This document shows positions 22,396 to 33,110 of a DNA stretch of 64,000 bases, in pieces (position 1 is the first letter of the stretch; the number at the start of each line of letters is the position of its first letter). The notes under the pieces are model-generated. The model saw nothing but the letters and a program-made list of their open reading frames with translations. It ran no database searches and was not told the origin of the DNA. The stretch covers positions 18,291,501-18,355,500 of the forward strand of contig JAPQWV010000017.1 in the NCBI GenBank assembly GCA_027422505.1. The letters run 5' to 3'. Source of the stretch: Craterostigma plantagineum (lineage: Eukaryota > Streptophyta > Magnoliopsida > Lamiales > Linderniaceae). A program made the translations under genes and the position numbers.

Positions 22396-23572
22396 TTAGG
22401 CCCATAGTCATACGCTCAAACCATGAAATCCAGAATCAGCCCCTACCATCATAATAAGGAGACCACGTGGAGCACACACAAGGCAAAGATTTATATTTGC
22501 AAGACTTGCAATGCAACTAAGCTTCACGTGAAGTCATATTTAAAACTTGGAATCAAATTCATGAGTGTGGCCCATTTAACTTTGAAGTCGGTTCTTGAAA
22601 TTTAAACCTACAAAAAGGACGGTTGAACGAAGAATTGGGGGGGGGGCGCTCCAAATAGAATAGGGCTTCAACGGCGGAAATAAAAAAAGGAGCAGAGAAC
22701 TCACGACGGAAAATAAACAGGCGAACGACGGCCAAGAGCGAGACAAGTCGAGCACCGAAAAGGGCGAATTTTTCTTACCTTTTAATATTTATTTTTCGAC
22801 AATGTTTTCTTTTGATTCGTTGTCGTTTTCGTATAATATGCTGACTTAATTTCTTTTGTGATTGCGGGCGTGTGAGGCCGGATTACGACTACGTATTAAT
22901 GCTATTACTTAATCATATGATTTAAGTTATGTTTTCTTTATTTGAGCTTACTGACGTGTGTGCGATCGGCCACAGCGCACAAGATTCTTGACCTAGTACA
23001 TGAGACCGAAAAGGTGATTAGAAAGGTTAGATCAAAATATCGAACACCACTACGTAAAACCGACCAGAGATGGAATTATGTTTCGTATGTGTGGTTTCCG
23101 ACCTTGTGCGCCGAAAGCGCCTAAACTCATGGAATTTCACGAAGATAAAATGCACATGTAGGAACTACAGTAATATAGGAATATAGTTGATTGGTTCACT
23201 ATTCATGTAGGGTTGCTAGTTACGTAAATAACGGGTAGCACATATATTAGGAAATTTCACCTTGACTTGATTCATGTTGATTAGTAGGTTAGATTGCATG
23301 AAGACGTAGGAATAGTTCACGCCGAGCATGCGTCTTAATCACGTCGTCGTCAACTGCTCTATCCACATCTATTTTATTTGCGTTTATTTTATTATTTGCG
23401 TCTTTAATCTCTTTTATCAAATCATCAAAACTATAAAAATACCGTTAGTCTAAATTAGAATTAGGAATATTATCTTAGAATTAATCGAGCTGTCTTCGTG
23501 GATCGATACTCGGACTTCGTCCGTTTTACTACTTGCAGGACCTAGTACACTTGCTAGTATTTGAGCATGTCA
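22396..23572 (+). repeat. 5' LTR of the Athila-type element, second part
   Basis: This resumes at TTAGGCCCATAGTCATACGC, matching 29516 onward. It contains the empty site for the hAT MITE (GCCCCTAC, 22439-22446). A G run at 22639-22647 and a TACACTTGCTAG motif near the end resemble other Athila LTRs. It ends GTCA just before the primer-binding site. Confidence 0.85.
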
Positions 23573-23578
23573 AGTTTT

Positions 23579-23596
23579 TGGCGCCGTTGCCGGGGA
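23579..23596 (+). other. Athila/Tat primer-binding site (tRNA-Asp type)
   Basis: TGGCGCCGTTGCCGGGGA follows the LTR by 6 bases. This sequence is the standard primer-binding site of Athila/Tat elements. Confidence 0.9.
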
Positions 23597-23656
23597 TAGC
23601 TATATTATTAATTTTAAGATTTATTCTGAGTTTTAGTTTAGACATTTTATTTCTCG

Positions 23657-23699
<43 letters not shown>

Positions 23700-23767
23700 T
23701 ATTATAATATTTTTGCCAATTCACTTACATTGATTTTTCATTTTTTGGAGACAATTCCTATTAGTGC

Positions 23768-25380
23768 ATGACACGAAGCTCGAGGAACGTACCATTGCTA
23801 TTTGACGCAGAAATTGAAGCCACGTGTCGACGTAACAATCGAAATCGTAGACAGAGAATGGAGAATCAAGAAAACGAGGAAGAACAGTACAATAACGAGA
23901 TGGTTCTGCCACGGCCCACTTTACTAAGTCGAGCGCTTCCAGGAATTTTCAATGACAGCGACCCGATTGCCATCCCGCGGGACCGAATAATCATTTCGAG
24001 ATTAAACCGTTACTATACAGATGGTGACGGGTTCAGCAGTTTCAATGGGCTTACAAACGAGGACGCAAATTCACATATTTTGAAATTCATTCAAATTTGC
24101 AGAACTATTAAGTATCCTGGCGTCTCTACAGAAGTGATAAAGCTGACATTTTTTCCCTTTCTATGACAGGTAAGGCTTCTGAATGGTTCTCATCATTGCC
24201 ACATGCATCCATCACTAGTTGGGGGCAACTGGTGGAGTGCTTTCTAGGCAAATATTACCCATTGTCAAGGACCAGCGAGGTTAGGAGCTTACTAGTAAAC
24301 TTTAAACAAGAAGGTGGCGAGTCTTTGAGTGATGCATGGAGTAGATACAAGAGCCTTCTGCGACAATGCCCGAACCACAGCATACCCCTGAGAGTCCAGA
24401 TGCAGTCATTTTTCTTAGGGCTGAGCACACCAAATAAAAGGATCGGCGACGGTGGATGCACACGAAATTTTATGGAGTTAGGTGACGAGGAAGTACTACA
24501 GGCCATCGAGCGAATTGCAGCTTACCCAGCGAGATATACTGAGCATGATCTGGACCGATGGACGGCTGCAGTACATGAGATAAGTAGCTCGTTGGAGGCG
24601 CAATTCGAAGTCATACTTAGACCTGATACAATCTACGGACCCTGAGACTGTGAATTACATCCACAATAGGCAAAGGAATGCATACTCCAACACATACGAC
24701 CGCGTGAGGCCATCCAAATTTGTCGTATGAAAACTCGCACTACTTAAAGCCTCCAGAAGCTCAAAAATAGAGTGGCTCACCAACAAAACAAAAGGCCGAT
24801 TGGGAGATAGCATTTGAGAATTGACGGGCTATCAAGGTGATCAGAGTCGTAAGATAGACGAACGACTCAACAAGATACAGGACACAATGCAAAGTTTGGC
24901 GACTATGATAGAATCCTAAACGACACAGAAAAGAATCCTCGAGAGTACGTTAAGGCCATTCATCTAAGAAGTGGGAAGAACTTGAATCGACCAAGGAGAC
25001 CAAGGAAGTAGAAGAAGCAAAAGAGACGGAGACATACAATCAGAGCGAATACACGGCCACAAACACTATGGTTCATGACCCTGAAAAGACAAGCGGGCCG
25101 AAAAAGTCGAGGACGAGCCAGATTCACTCTTGGAGAAAAAAAAAGGTCAACCCACCCCCACCGATAAAAATCCGACCTCCATATCCAGCGGCTTTATAAT
25201 CATGAAGATTTTGATCGTTTCATTAATATATTTAAAAAACTTGAAGTTAATATCCCTTTTATTGAGGCTTTGTTGTAGATGTCAAAGTACGCCAAATGCC
25301 TGAAGGAGCTACTATTCAAGAGAAATAAGTTAGAAGAATACGGAACGATCGCTCTCACAGAAGAATCTCCAGCCATATTA
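23768..25380 (+). pseudogene. Athila/Tat gag and gag-protease linker
   Basis: The first frame (23768-24166) and second frame (24163-24645) are one gag reading shifted by a single base near 24160. The second carries the retrotransposon gag core (SEWFSSLPHASITSWGQLVE, then LGKYYP, then FKQEGGESLSDAWSRYKSLL). A stop follows at 24645. Further on, gag-protease linker wording typical of Athila can still be followed in changing frames (VKAIHLRSGKNL near 24952; DFDRFINIFKKLEVNIPF near 25207). It forms virus-like particles in active relatives; here it is non-functional. Confidence 0.82.
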
Positions 25381-25860
25381 CAGAAGAAGCTTCCGCCGAA
25401 GTTTAGGGATCGAGGGAGTTTTCTCTATTCCTTGTTCTATTGGGTCTCTTACATTTAATAACGTGTTATGCGATCTTGGTGCGAGCATCAATTTGATGCC
25501 ATTTTCATTATTTAGAAAATTGGGACTTGGCGAGCCGAAACCCACATCGACTATCCTCCAGCTTGCTGATAGATCAATCACATATCCACTAGGAATCATG
25601 GAAGACGTGCTTGTGAAAGTAGGAGAGCACTACTTCCCGGGTGATTTTATTGTGTTGGATATGGAAGAAGACGATGACCTCCCAATGATACTCGAACGTC
25701 CATTCCTAAACACGGCAAGAGCTATCATTGATGTCGGTAACGGTAAACTTATTTTGCAAGTAGGGGACGAGAAAGTGGAATTCAATGTTTACAAATCTAT
25801 GAAACGCCCTACTGATGATTCTTATTCCTTTATCGATATCTTTTACCCTTGTGCTTTTAA
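25381..25860 (+). pseudogene. Athila/Tat aspartic protease domain
   Basis: The frame from 25463 encodes the active-site motif CDLGASINLMP and the family blocks LGLGEPKPT, LQLADRSITYPLG, VLDMEEDDDLPMILERPFL and GKLILQVGDEKVEF. The D-L-G-A active site is normal for this clade. Upstream linkage to gag is broken. The frame continues to about 26490 only by reading into the CACTA insertion. Confidence 0.85.
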
Positions 25861-26169
25861 GTGTTCTGAATCTTTCAGGTACAACTTGTCTGGAGAGAAT
25901 ACCAGCAAGCCAAAGGACCGCCAGAATGGGAACACGACTAAATCTAACTATAACCTAGTCTCTTATGTGCTGAACTTTCACAGGTGGACACCATGGACTA
26001 AAAAGAGCAGTGGCTCTAAATCTATCAAGAAGGCGGTTCCGCCGAAGAAAAAGAAGAAGCTTCGTCAGAAAGACTGCACAGAGAATGGCATCTACATATG
26101 GCGAAAAAAGGAGAACCATCGACCCTACTCAATGATGCATACTCTATCGCCGAGAAGAGGGGAACCCAA

Positions 26170-26921
26170 CACTACAAAAAAGGTTCAATTAGCGAGGGAT
26201 GATACCGTTGGAAAGTGGTCGCAAAGAAGCGGTTTGCGACGGAATAGCGACGACTCCCTATCGTCGCAAAAACGCCCGTTGGAAACAAGTAGCCGTCGCA
26301 AAAGTCGTCGCAAAATTTTTTCGTACGGAAAAACCGTCGGAAAAGTGCGACGGAATACGCGTCGCAGGAATTTGCGACGGACGGAGAAATCGTCGTTGTA
26401 CTTTGCGACGACAAAGCGACGGGAATATCCGTCGCAAAAAGAAGAAAATCAAATTAAAAAAAATAATAATGCGACGGAATTCCGTCGCTAAATGTGGGTA
26501 CAAAATTAAAAAAAAAATATACGGCGCCGGCAATTGCCGGCCGCCGAGCCACCCGCCGCTAGCCTCCCTCGTCAGTTTCCGCCGCCGAGCAGCTCTCCAC
26601 CACCAAGATCCACTTCCTCACTCGCCAGTCCCGCCGCCGAGGAGCTCGCCACCGCCGCGATCTTCCGTCTCCAGATCCGCCGCCGAGCAGCCACCTGTCG
26701 ACCCCCTCGCCTCACTCGCCAGATCCGCCGCTAAGCAGCTCGCCACCACGAAGATCTTCACTCTCCAGACCCGCCGCCGAGCAGCTCGCCACCACCGCGA
26801 TCTTCTGTCTCCACCACCGTCGCCTCGTTGTCTCCGTCGCTCGTGGTCGCGGTCAGCTGGTCGCCACCGGCTCGTAGTCGCCGCAGCAAGCCCCGACCCA
26901 GAAAGAAGAAGAAGAAGAAGA

Positions 26922-27007
<86 letters not shown>

Positions 27008-27540
27008 GATGAGGAGATGGTGAAATAATGAGGGGGGAAAATGGGGTAGAAAGAGAGAACGTGAAAATTGAGCGGGAGATGGGGAAGAAAAAGGGGAAAA
27101 GTATTTTTTTTATGATGTGACAACTTTGCGACGGAATATCCGTCGCAAAGTCCGTCGCTAAAGTTGTTCGACGATTTTTCCGTTGCAACCGTCGGACTAT
27201 CCCCGACGGAAATTCCGTCGGAAAACCGTAGATACGCATATTCGACGGAATTTTCGTCGCAAAATCTGTCGGTAATATATTAAACGACTATTTCGTCGCT
27301 AGGTTTGCGACGGAAATTCCGTCGGCATGTTTCCAGACGGAGAAACCCGTCGGAAGGCCGTCGCTAGGTGTCAACGACGACTATAAATTCATTGACTATA
27401 TATAGCGACGGCTTTTGCGACCGATTCTCCGTCGCTAAATTATACAACGTATTTTCCGTCGCAAAAAACCGTAGCAAAGCTTTGCGACCGAGTTTTCCGC
27501 CACTCTCCCCGTCGCTACCTGATCTTTTTTTTTTGTAGTG
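26170..27540. mobile_element. Non-autonomous CACTA element, 1371 bp
   Basis: It begins CACTACAAAAAAGG and ends TTTTTTTTGTAGTG, the inverted CACTA termini. Both ends carry many GCGACGGAA / TTCCGTCGC subterminal repeats, a hallmark of the superfamily. The flanks CAA and CGA form an imperfect 3-bp target duplication. The core is GC-rich with a CGCCGCCGAGCAGCT repeat but no transposase. Long frames across it on both strands are repeat artefacts. Confidence 0.88.
26926..27005. repeat. (GA)n microsatellite inside the CACTA element
   Basis: About 80 bp of GA repeat preceded by a (GAA)n run from about 26900. Confidence 0.95.
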
Positions 27541-29331
27541 CGAGGTGTACAACGATCGAGATGTTTGGAAAGAAAACTCGATTAACATCGATTATCCACC
27601 AAAGCGATTTGTGAGTCGAGCTAACGACTATAAAAGCAGCTCTTCTTGGGGGGCAACCCAAGGCCTATCGATGAATATATATTATTTTATTTAGTCCTAT
27701 TTACTTTATAGCGTATGTCATTTTTTTTCTAATAAAAATTCGCTATCATGGTGCCGCCTAGTCACGTTTTCTCGCAGGCTCATAACAAGATTGGGGGTTG
27801 CCCGTTCACTATGGTTGCTTGTTTATTGCGGATCAACCAAGTCTTCTACATCGATCGACTTAAAATTCAGGGCAGTGTCACTTTTACTCTCCCTTTGCTT
27901 TTATTTTACACATTGAGGACAATGTGCTATGTAGTTTGGGGTTGGGATGTGGCACATGCTATATTTAATATGCTTACATGTTTAGGTTTCGTTGTAGTTT
28001 GGTTATTTTAGTGGGTATAACTGATGAAAGTTGCGATTTGAACGTCATCTGTGAAATCTCCTGTCTATGATGAAAATTTTTGAAAATTCTATCGTGTTGT
28101 GATATGATTCGACGAGTTGAGTGTGATAGTGTTACATGTTGCATTGTCGTGATATAAGCATGATTATTTGTCTACATTGACTGCTTTAGGAGAATATTGC
28201 GTATCATGAAGCACAAACCCATTTATATAAGTGAGTTTTGAGCCTTCAGAGATAAATTCAGAGCAACTCATTATGATCGGTGTTTATTCTTGTGTGACAT
28301 GCATGGACTGAATATTTTCGAACTTGCTCTATTATGCATGTCAATGGTTACTATGTGGGCTTTTATGTGCGAAAATGAGAAGGGCACTAAGATTGAGTCA
28401 TTCTATCATACTTATTTACCAGTTAGAGAGCCCCTTTGAGCCTTATTTGACTTATTTGTTGATTTGAAGCCCAGATATTTAGCCTCATTGCCTCAAATTT
28501 AACCTATACGACCCTTATCAACGTGTTAATTTATCAATATCGTGAAAAGTGGGTTGTTGGTTGAGAAGGAGCTAATTGTCGATCCATGTTAGTTATGAAC
28601 TCGTCCTATGATATAGATCTTTCGTCGTAATATTGCAGCGGACTAGAAACCTCTCCCTTCGATAAGACGCACAAAAAAAAGGATAGGAGGGGCTGGTTCG
28701 GAAAAAAAAAGAAAAGAAAAAGGAAAAAAGCAAGAAAAAGAAAAGAAAAAAAACGAGCGAGAAGAGATAGAAAAGGAGAAAGGATGAGTCGAATGAAAAC
28801 TAGGCGGGGCGTTAGAAGAGCGAAATAAGTGGTGAGAATATCGATTTGATGGTTTACACGTTTGATGCGTTTAGCTCACTTTCCTATATGACGTACCTTC
28901 TCAAAACTCGAGCCCCAATTCAACCGTTGATGAACAATCCTTGATTCGTGCATGACTTCTACTATGTGACTATGATGTGATATATTTGCAAGCCTAGAGT
29001 AATATTTTTTCATGTCGTGAACTAAGCGACTTTATACAGCTTTGAAAAACACTTCGAGCGACTTGAGCAAACCCTTGTGAGAGTTGTGGATTGATGCGCA
29101 GTACGATTCTAGAACTGTCTTTTATGCTATGATGAGATTGCGACATATTACTTCATGCGTCATGTTTTGACTATATCATTCATTAGTTGATGATTATCTC
29201 GACCTTATATGCTTTTACGTTTTTTGAGATGAAACAGGAAAAATTCATTGATTGATGTTTTATAATCCTAACTTGATTTAGTTTCTTCCGCTTTTATGCT
29301 CGAGGATGATCGAAGCTAGTTTGGGGGTTGT
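27541..29331 (+). other. Athila-type 3' internal non-coding region
   Basis: The first 120 bp continue a coding-like frame from the protease side (DRDVWKENSINIDYPPKRF), ending near 27690. The rest is non-coding, with a purine-rich A/G tract at about 28662-28800. It closes with the polypurine tract AGTTTGGGGG (29318-29327) just before the 3' LTR. There is no RT, RNase H or integrase sequence. Confidence 0.7.
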
Positions 29332-30180
29332 TGACAAGTTAGATTTTTGAGCTGTTTTTATACCCCGTAAAAGCGTATTTTCGATCGCTATTTATCATAA
29401 TATACTTGGTTATTCCAAGTTTATGTTTACATTTCATATTGCGTAGATATTGGAGCAAAATGGACCGCAAGGTGGGTTTTAGGTGGCCTTTATTCAAATC
29501 TCTTTCTCATTAAGACAATTAGGCCATAGTCATACGCTCAAGCCCATGAAATCCAAAATCAGCCCCTACTAGGGGTGTTCGTTACCGTACCGAACCGAAC
29601 CGAACCGAAATTTTGGTATACCGAAATTTCGGTACAACCCTAGTACATACCGAATACCAAACAGAATTTCTCGGTTCGGTATTCGTTTTGTACCGAACTT
29701 TTTTCGGTAAATTCAGTACCGAAATTTAAATAATAATAATAAAAAATTCGGTAATAATTAGTTAATACGTATATTAATATAATTAAAATTTTATTTTCAA
29801 TATTAATATAATAAAATATATTTTAATTTTTAAATTTTCGGTAATTCGGTATACCGAATTTACCGAAATTCAAAATCTGTACCGAACCGAATTTACCGAA
29901 TTACCGAATTTTTTTTTTTAAGAATCGAATACCGACCGATTCGGTTCGGTTCGGTTTTGTACCGAAATTTCGGTTTTGACGGTCGGTATACCGAACACCG
30001 AACACCCCTAGCCCCTACCATCATAATAAGGAAACCACGTAGAGCACACACAAGGCAAAGATTTTATGTGCACACACTTCGAGGCTGGAGCAAGTCAAAT
30101 ATATTTGCAAGACTTGCAACTAAGCTTCACGTTAAGTCATATTTAAAATTTGGAATCAGATTCATGAGTGCGGCCCATTT
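29332..30180 (+). repeat. 3' LTR of the Athila-type element, truncated
   Basis: It matches 7470-7654 and then 22396 to about 22575 without interruption at the Helitron site, apart from the hAT MITE at 29570-30010. At 30180 LTR identity ends (GCGGCCCATTTA) and protease-coding sequence follows. Confidence 0.88.
29570..30010. mobile_element. hAT-type MITE, 441 bp
   Basis: The termini TAGGGGTGTTCG / CGAACACCCCTA are inverted repeats and the body is full of CGGTATACCGAA-like words. A perfect 8-bp target duplication GCCCCTAC (29562-29569 and 30011-30018) is typical of hAT. The empty site is at 22439-22446 in the 5' LTR. Confidence 0.92.
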
Positions 30181-30505
30181 AGGAAACTGGGACTTGGCGA
30201 GCCGAAACCCACATCGACTATCCTCCAGCTTGCTGATAGATCAATCACATATCCACGAGGAATCATGGAAGACGTACTTGAAAAAGTAGGACAGCACTAC
30301 TTCCCGGGTGATTTTATTGTGTTGGATATGGAAGAAGACGATGACCTCCCAATGATACTCGAACGTCCATTCCTAAACACGGCAAGAGCTATCATTGATG
30401 TCGGTAACGGTAAACTTATTTTGCAAGTAGGGGACGAGAAAGTGGAATTCAATGTTTACAAATCTGTGAAACGCCCTACTGATGATTCTTGTTCCTTTAT
30501 CGAGC
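30181..30505 (+). pseudogene. Second copy of the Athila protease segment
   Basis: About 325 bp nearly identical to 25516-25839, covering LGEPKPTSTILQLADRS through DEKVEFNVYKSVKRP. It starts inside the protease domain, directly joined to truncated LTR sequence, so it lacks the catalytic motif. The right edge jumps to GC-rich CACTA-like sequence. Confidence 0.9.
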
Positions 30506-30936
30506 GTGTGGCAACGACCAGCGGCGGAGACGACGAGGCGGCGGAGGCGACGACGAGCTGGAAGCGACGACGAGCTGGCAGCGACAGCGAGTCGGCGGAG
30601 GCGGCGACGAGCTGGAGCGACGACGAGGCGGCGGCGGCGACGGAGAGCCGGCAGCGACGACGAGGCGGCGGCAACGAGCTGGAAGCGACGACGAGCGGTG
30701 GAGACGACGAGGCGGCGGCGACGAGCTGGATGCCAGATTCAACCGGCAAGCTTTTTTTTTTTTTTTTACCCAGTTTTTGCGAGGGACCTTCCCTCGTCGC
30801 AAAAATATAGCGACGGCTGTTAGCGACCGGGTTTTTTTCCAACGGGCCTTTTAGCGACGGTGGCATTCCGTCGCAAAAGGCTTGTTAGCGACGGAAATGC
30901 CACGGTTGGCGTCGTCGCTATCCGAATTTTGTAGTG
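30506..30936. mobile_element. CACTA-like remnant, right end only
   Basis: The right end TTTTGTAGTG at 30936 and adjacent TAGCGACGG / CCGTCGC repeats match the CACTA element at 26170-27540. The interior (about 30520-30735) is a GC-rich degenerate GACGACGAGCTGGAAGC minisatellite that opens frames on several strands. No left CACTACAAA end was found. Confidence 0.7.
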
Positions 30937-31106
30937 GCACATTCAAGACATGTTTTAACGAGCAATCATGAACCAAGCTGGTCTTTCTTCCAAACTTCAC
31001 ATTTTATTGCTGTGAAATAAAGCACACACGCTGAATGTACAAGTCATATGTTGAGTTGTAACAAATATACAAACACGATTATTTGCTTCTTGGATTCTTG
31101 TCTCCT

Positions 31107-31577
31107 TTATGGAACAGTGTAATCTGCACATACAAGTAATAAGGGGTTTTACAACGACATTTATGTAATATAAGATAGATTTATCTAGTTTTCTAAATGG
31201 TTGGCTGAAAATAAAACGAAAATGAAAAATAGATGGATAGAAGTTATAAGAGCCTTACTTCCACATCTTGTACCACTTGGGAGAGGATTACCACAATGTC
31301 TTGCAGTATCAACCACTTTGGCTGAGCTGTATATCCTCTCTTTTATTCTAACATATCTCTTACAAAACAGTACTATATCAGCTTTGCGAGCATAATAACA
31401 GCACTTGTCGTTTGGCTTACGAAATCTTGGTGAGAATTTCTCAATGTATACGGAGCAATATCTCATGAATCTGAAAATTCCGCGATCTTTACTTCTACCA
31501 ATAATATTCCCCGAGAGCACCATACCTACCATCATCGTCGTAACTATCATTGATAACGTTGCATGCCTCAAGGCCAT
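31107..31577 (-). CDS. Small secreted six-cysteine protein, two exons
   Basis: Exon 1 is 31577-31259 and exon 2 is 31123-31107, with a 135-bp GT-AG intron (donor GTAAGG, acceptor TGTGCAG). The 111-residue product starts with a signal peptide (about 1-25, ending MVLSGNI). It has six cysteines in the order C-x16-CC-x11-C-x~22-C-x8-C and ends NPLPSGTRCGNYTVP. Without splicing the frame would run on through 23 non-conserved residues. The splice restores a C-terminal C-G-x-Y-x-V-P ending that I associate with small uncharacterised plant secreted proteins of prolamin/ECA1-like type. The family link is from memory and function is unknown; such proteins often act in reproduction or cell signalling. 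Confidence 0.72.
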
Positions 31578-31660
31578 TATTTTATTTTTCGTTGTTTTTT
31601 TCTCTTCTTTGGTTGGTGATTTGCAATTAATTTATGTATGACTGAACGTTTTGCAACTGA

Positions 31661-31669
31661 TTTTTATAT
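31661..31669 (-). promoter_or_regulatory. Probable TATA box of the secreted cysteine-rich gene
   Basis: The minus strand reads ATATAAAAA about 85 bases before the start codon at 31577, the right spacing for a 5'UTR of about 55 bases. Confidence 0.5.
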
Positions 31670-32357
31670 GGACTGTGCCATTTATGGATGACTTCCTCAT
31701 TTTGATGGACTTATCAGTTAAAAGGCAGAGATGAATTTCGGCTCTTGGGATCATATCTTCAATTTTAATGGCTGTGTTCCATTCACCACATACTGACATG
31801 TGTCAAATCCTGTTGTTGATAAATTTTCTTTTATTTACTATATTATTCTTTAACTTTTAAAATAAATATTCCATCAAATTATAAAACCATCATTATTTCG
31901 TGCGATTTAAAACAAATAAACATATCTGATTTATTCTCTGTTTCATGATGATGAAATTGATATGTATATCTTATGTTTTTTATGTTTATAAGAAGTTAAT
32001 TTTTAGAAAATTTACTATGCGGAACATGTAGTCGAATATTAGGGTAGAAGATCCAATCCGAAATTCGGGGTGTTTGGATATGAATGTCTTAAATGTATTC
32101 ATGACCACTTTTGCTGAATTGGAGATTGTGTTGCTTCTTGATATCTAATTGATCGGAACAGGACAAAGAAATTTGCGGAATTAGACATAAGCACAACCCA
32201 AATTTCTTTGGATTCAGGGATTTGAATTTTAACAAATTCAGCTGGCATAAACTGTTTGTGATTAAGATTTCGTCCAAATTCACCATGTAAAAACGTTAAA
32301 AGACTCCTCGGTTTTTGAAATATCGATAAAAACACCGAGCGACCATAACTTTAACTA
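31670..32357. other. Intergenic AT-rich DNA
   Basis: No gene recognised. A GGGGTGTTTGGAT string near 32068 resembles MITE ends but its partner was not found. Confidence 0.45.
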
Positions 32358-32558
32358 CCTATATATAATTTGGTATAGCATTTGAAATAGTAATTACCCG
32401 TATATGTTTTATCAACTAATCAAATTTGCTTTTATACTTATCTAAACTTAAAATTTTATCTACTAAAACCTTAAATTAACAATAAATCTTCAAATAAAAA
32501 AAAGTATAATACTAATTATAACCGAGCACACACATTATGAGTGTGCCGTATATACTAG
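32358..32558 (+). mobile_element. Short Helitron, 3' end clear, 5' end approximate
   Basis: The 3' end has a hairpin GCACACACATTATGAGTGTGC (stem GCACAC/GTGTGC), then CGTATATACTAG, then T. The 5' end is probably CCTATATATAATTTGG at about 32358, where TC is expected, so it is degenerate. It is too short to encode anything. Confidence 0.55.
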
Positions 32559-32644
32559 TTAGAACTGTCAAACTGGCCCACTGGGTTTTGAACTAGCTAT
32601 TGATCTTCAATTGGTCAGTGAGTTACCGAACGGAAGATTCCTTA

Positions 32645-33110
32645 AGGCGTCGCTGCAAATAATTCGGTCAGCATCTTCTCCATTGCCGCCGCATCCAGGG
32701 ACGGAGCTACGTTAGGGCTTGAGGGGGCTATTGACCCCCCAGCCAAAAGTTGATATACCAGTTATTATGTAAACAAATTGAATAATATTACTTAGTTTAG
32801 TGGCGAAGTCGGTGAAGTTAAGTTCATAGCGACGATCAACTTGGGTTCGAATGCCCTGAACTGCATTTTTGTTTTAATTTTCTCTGATTTCTTTTATTAT
32901 ACTTTGACCCCCTAACTTATGAATTTTTTCTTTTGCCCCCCCAACTTATGAATTTTTTCTTCTGCCCCCCAACTCATTTGGGCTGGCTCCGTCACTGGCC
33001 GCATCACGAATACATTGCGTTTTACTTCACAAAATAAAAATCTCGGCAACTTTGCAATTCACTACATTGATCCCGATTTTTTCGGCCTTTGGTGTGTAGT
33101 CAATCAGGAA
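32645..33110 (+). pseudogene. Patatin gene fragment (end of exon 4 plus intron 4)
   Basis: GGCGTCGCTGCAAATAAT at 32647 is identical to the VAANN codons of the patatin exon at 3844-3861. The following CAGCATCTTCTCCAT parallels the intron start. Beyond an inserted MITE, wording such as TTGCAATTCACTACATTGATC and GATTTTTTCGGCC resembles patatin intron 4 at 4026-4065. It is a truncated duplicate without coding capacity. Confidence 0.6.
32696..32997. mobile_element. hAT-type MITE, 302 bp
   Basis: The termini CAGGGACGGAGC / GCTCCGTCACTG are inverted repeats. A perfect 8-bp target duplication GCCGCATC (32688-32695 and 32998-33005) flanks it. It splits the patatin fragment. Confidence 0.9.

Larger units (their letters stand above)
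7470..30180 (+). mobile_element. Athila/Tat-type Ty3/gypsy element, RT-less, heavily nested
   Basis: The outer element consists of a 5' LTR (7470-7654 plus 22396-23572, split by a Helitron), a tRNA-Asp-type primer-binding site (23579-23596), gag (23768 onward), an aspartic protease (to about 25860), a 3' non-coding zone, a polypurine tract (about 29318-29327) and a 3' LTR (29332-30180, truncated and carrying an hAT MITE). No reverse transcriptase, RNase H or integrase lies between protease and 3' LTR, only a CACTA insertion. If ever mobile it needed a partner in trans, or it lost pol by deletion. gag and the gag-protease linker contain frameshifts and stops. Confidence 0.85.

Noticed and set aside
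26199..27239. Long Arg/Glu- and Ser/Leu-rich frames on both strands
   Set aside because: They read through CACTA subterminal repeats, a GC-rich repeat and the (GA)n tract.
30456..30866. Overlapping 100-180-codon frames on both strands
   Set aside because: Products of the GACGACGAGCTGG minisatellite joined to the protease duplicate.
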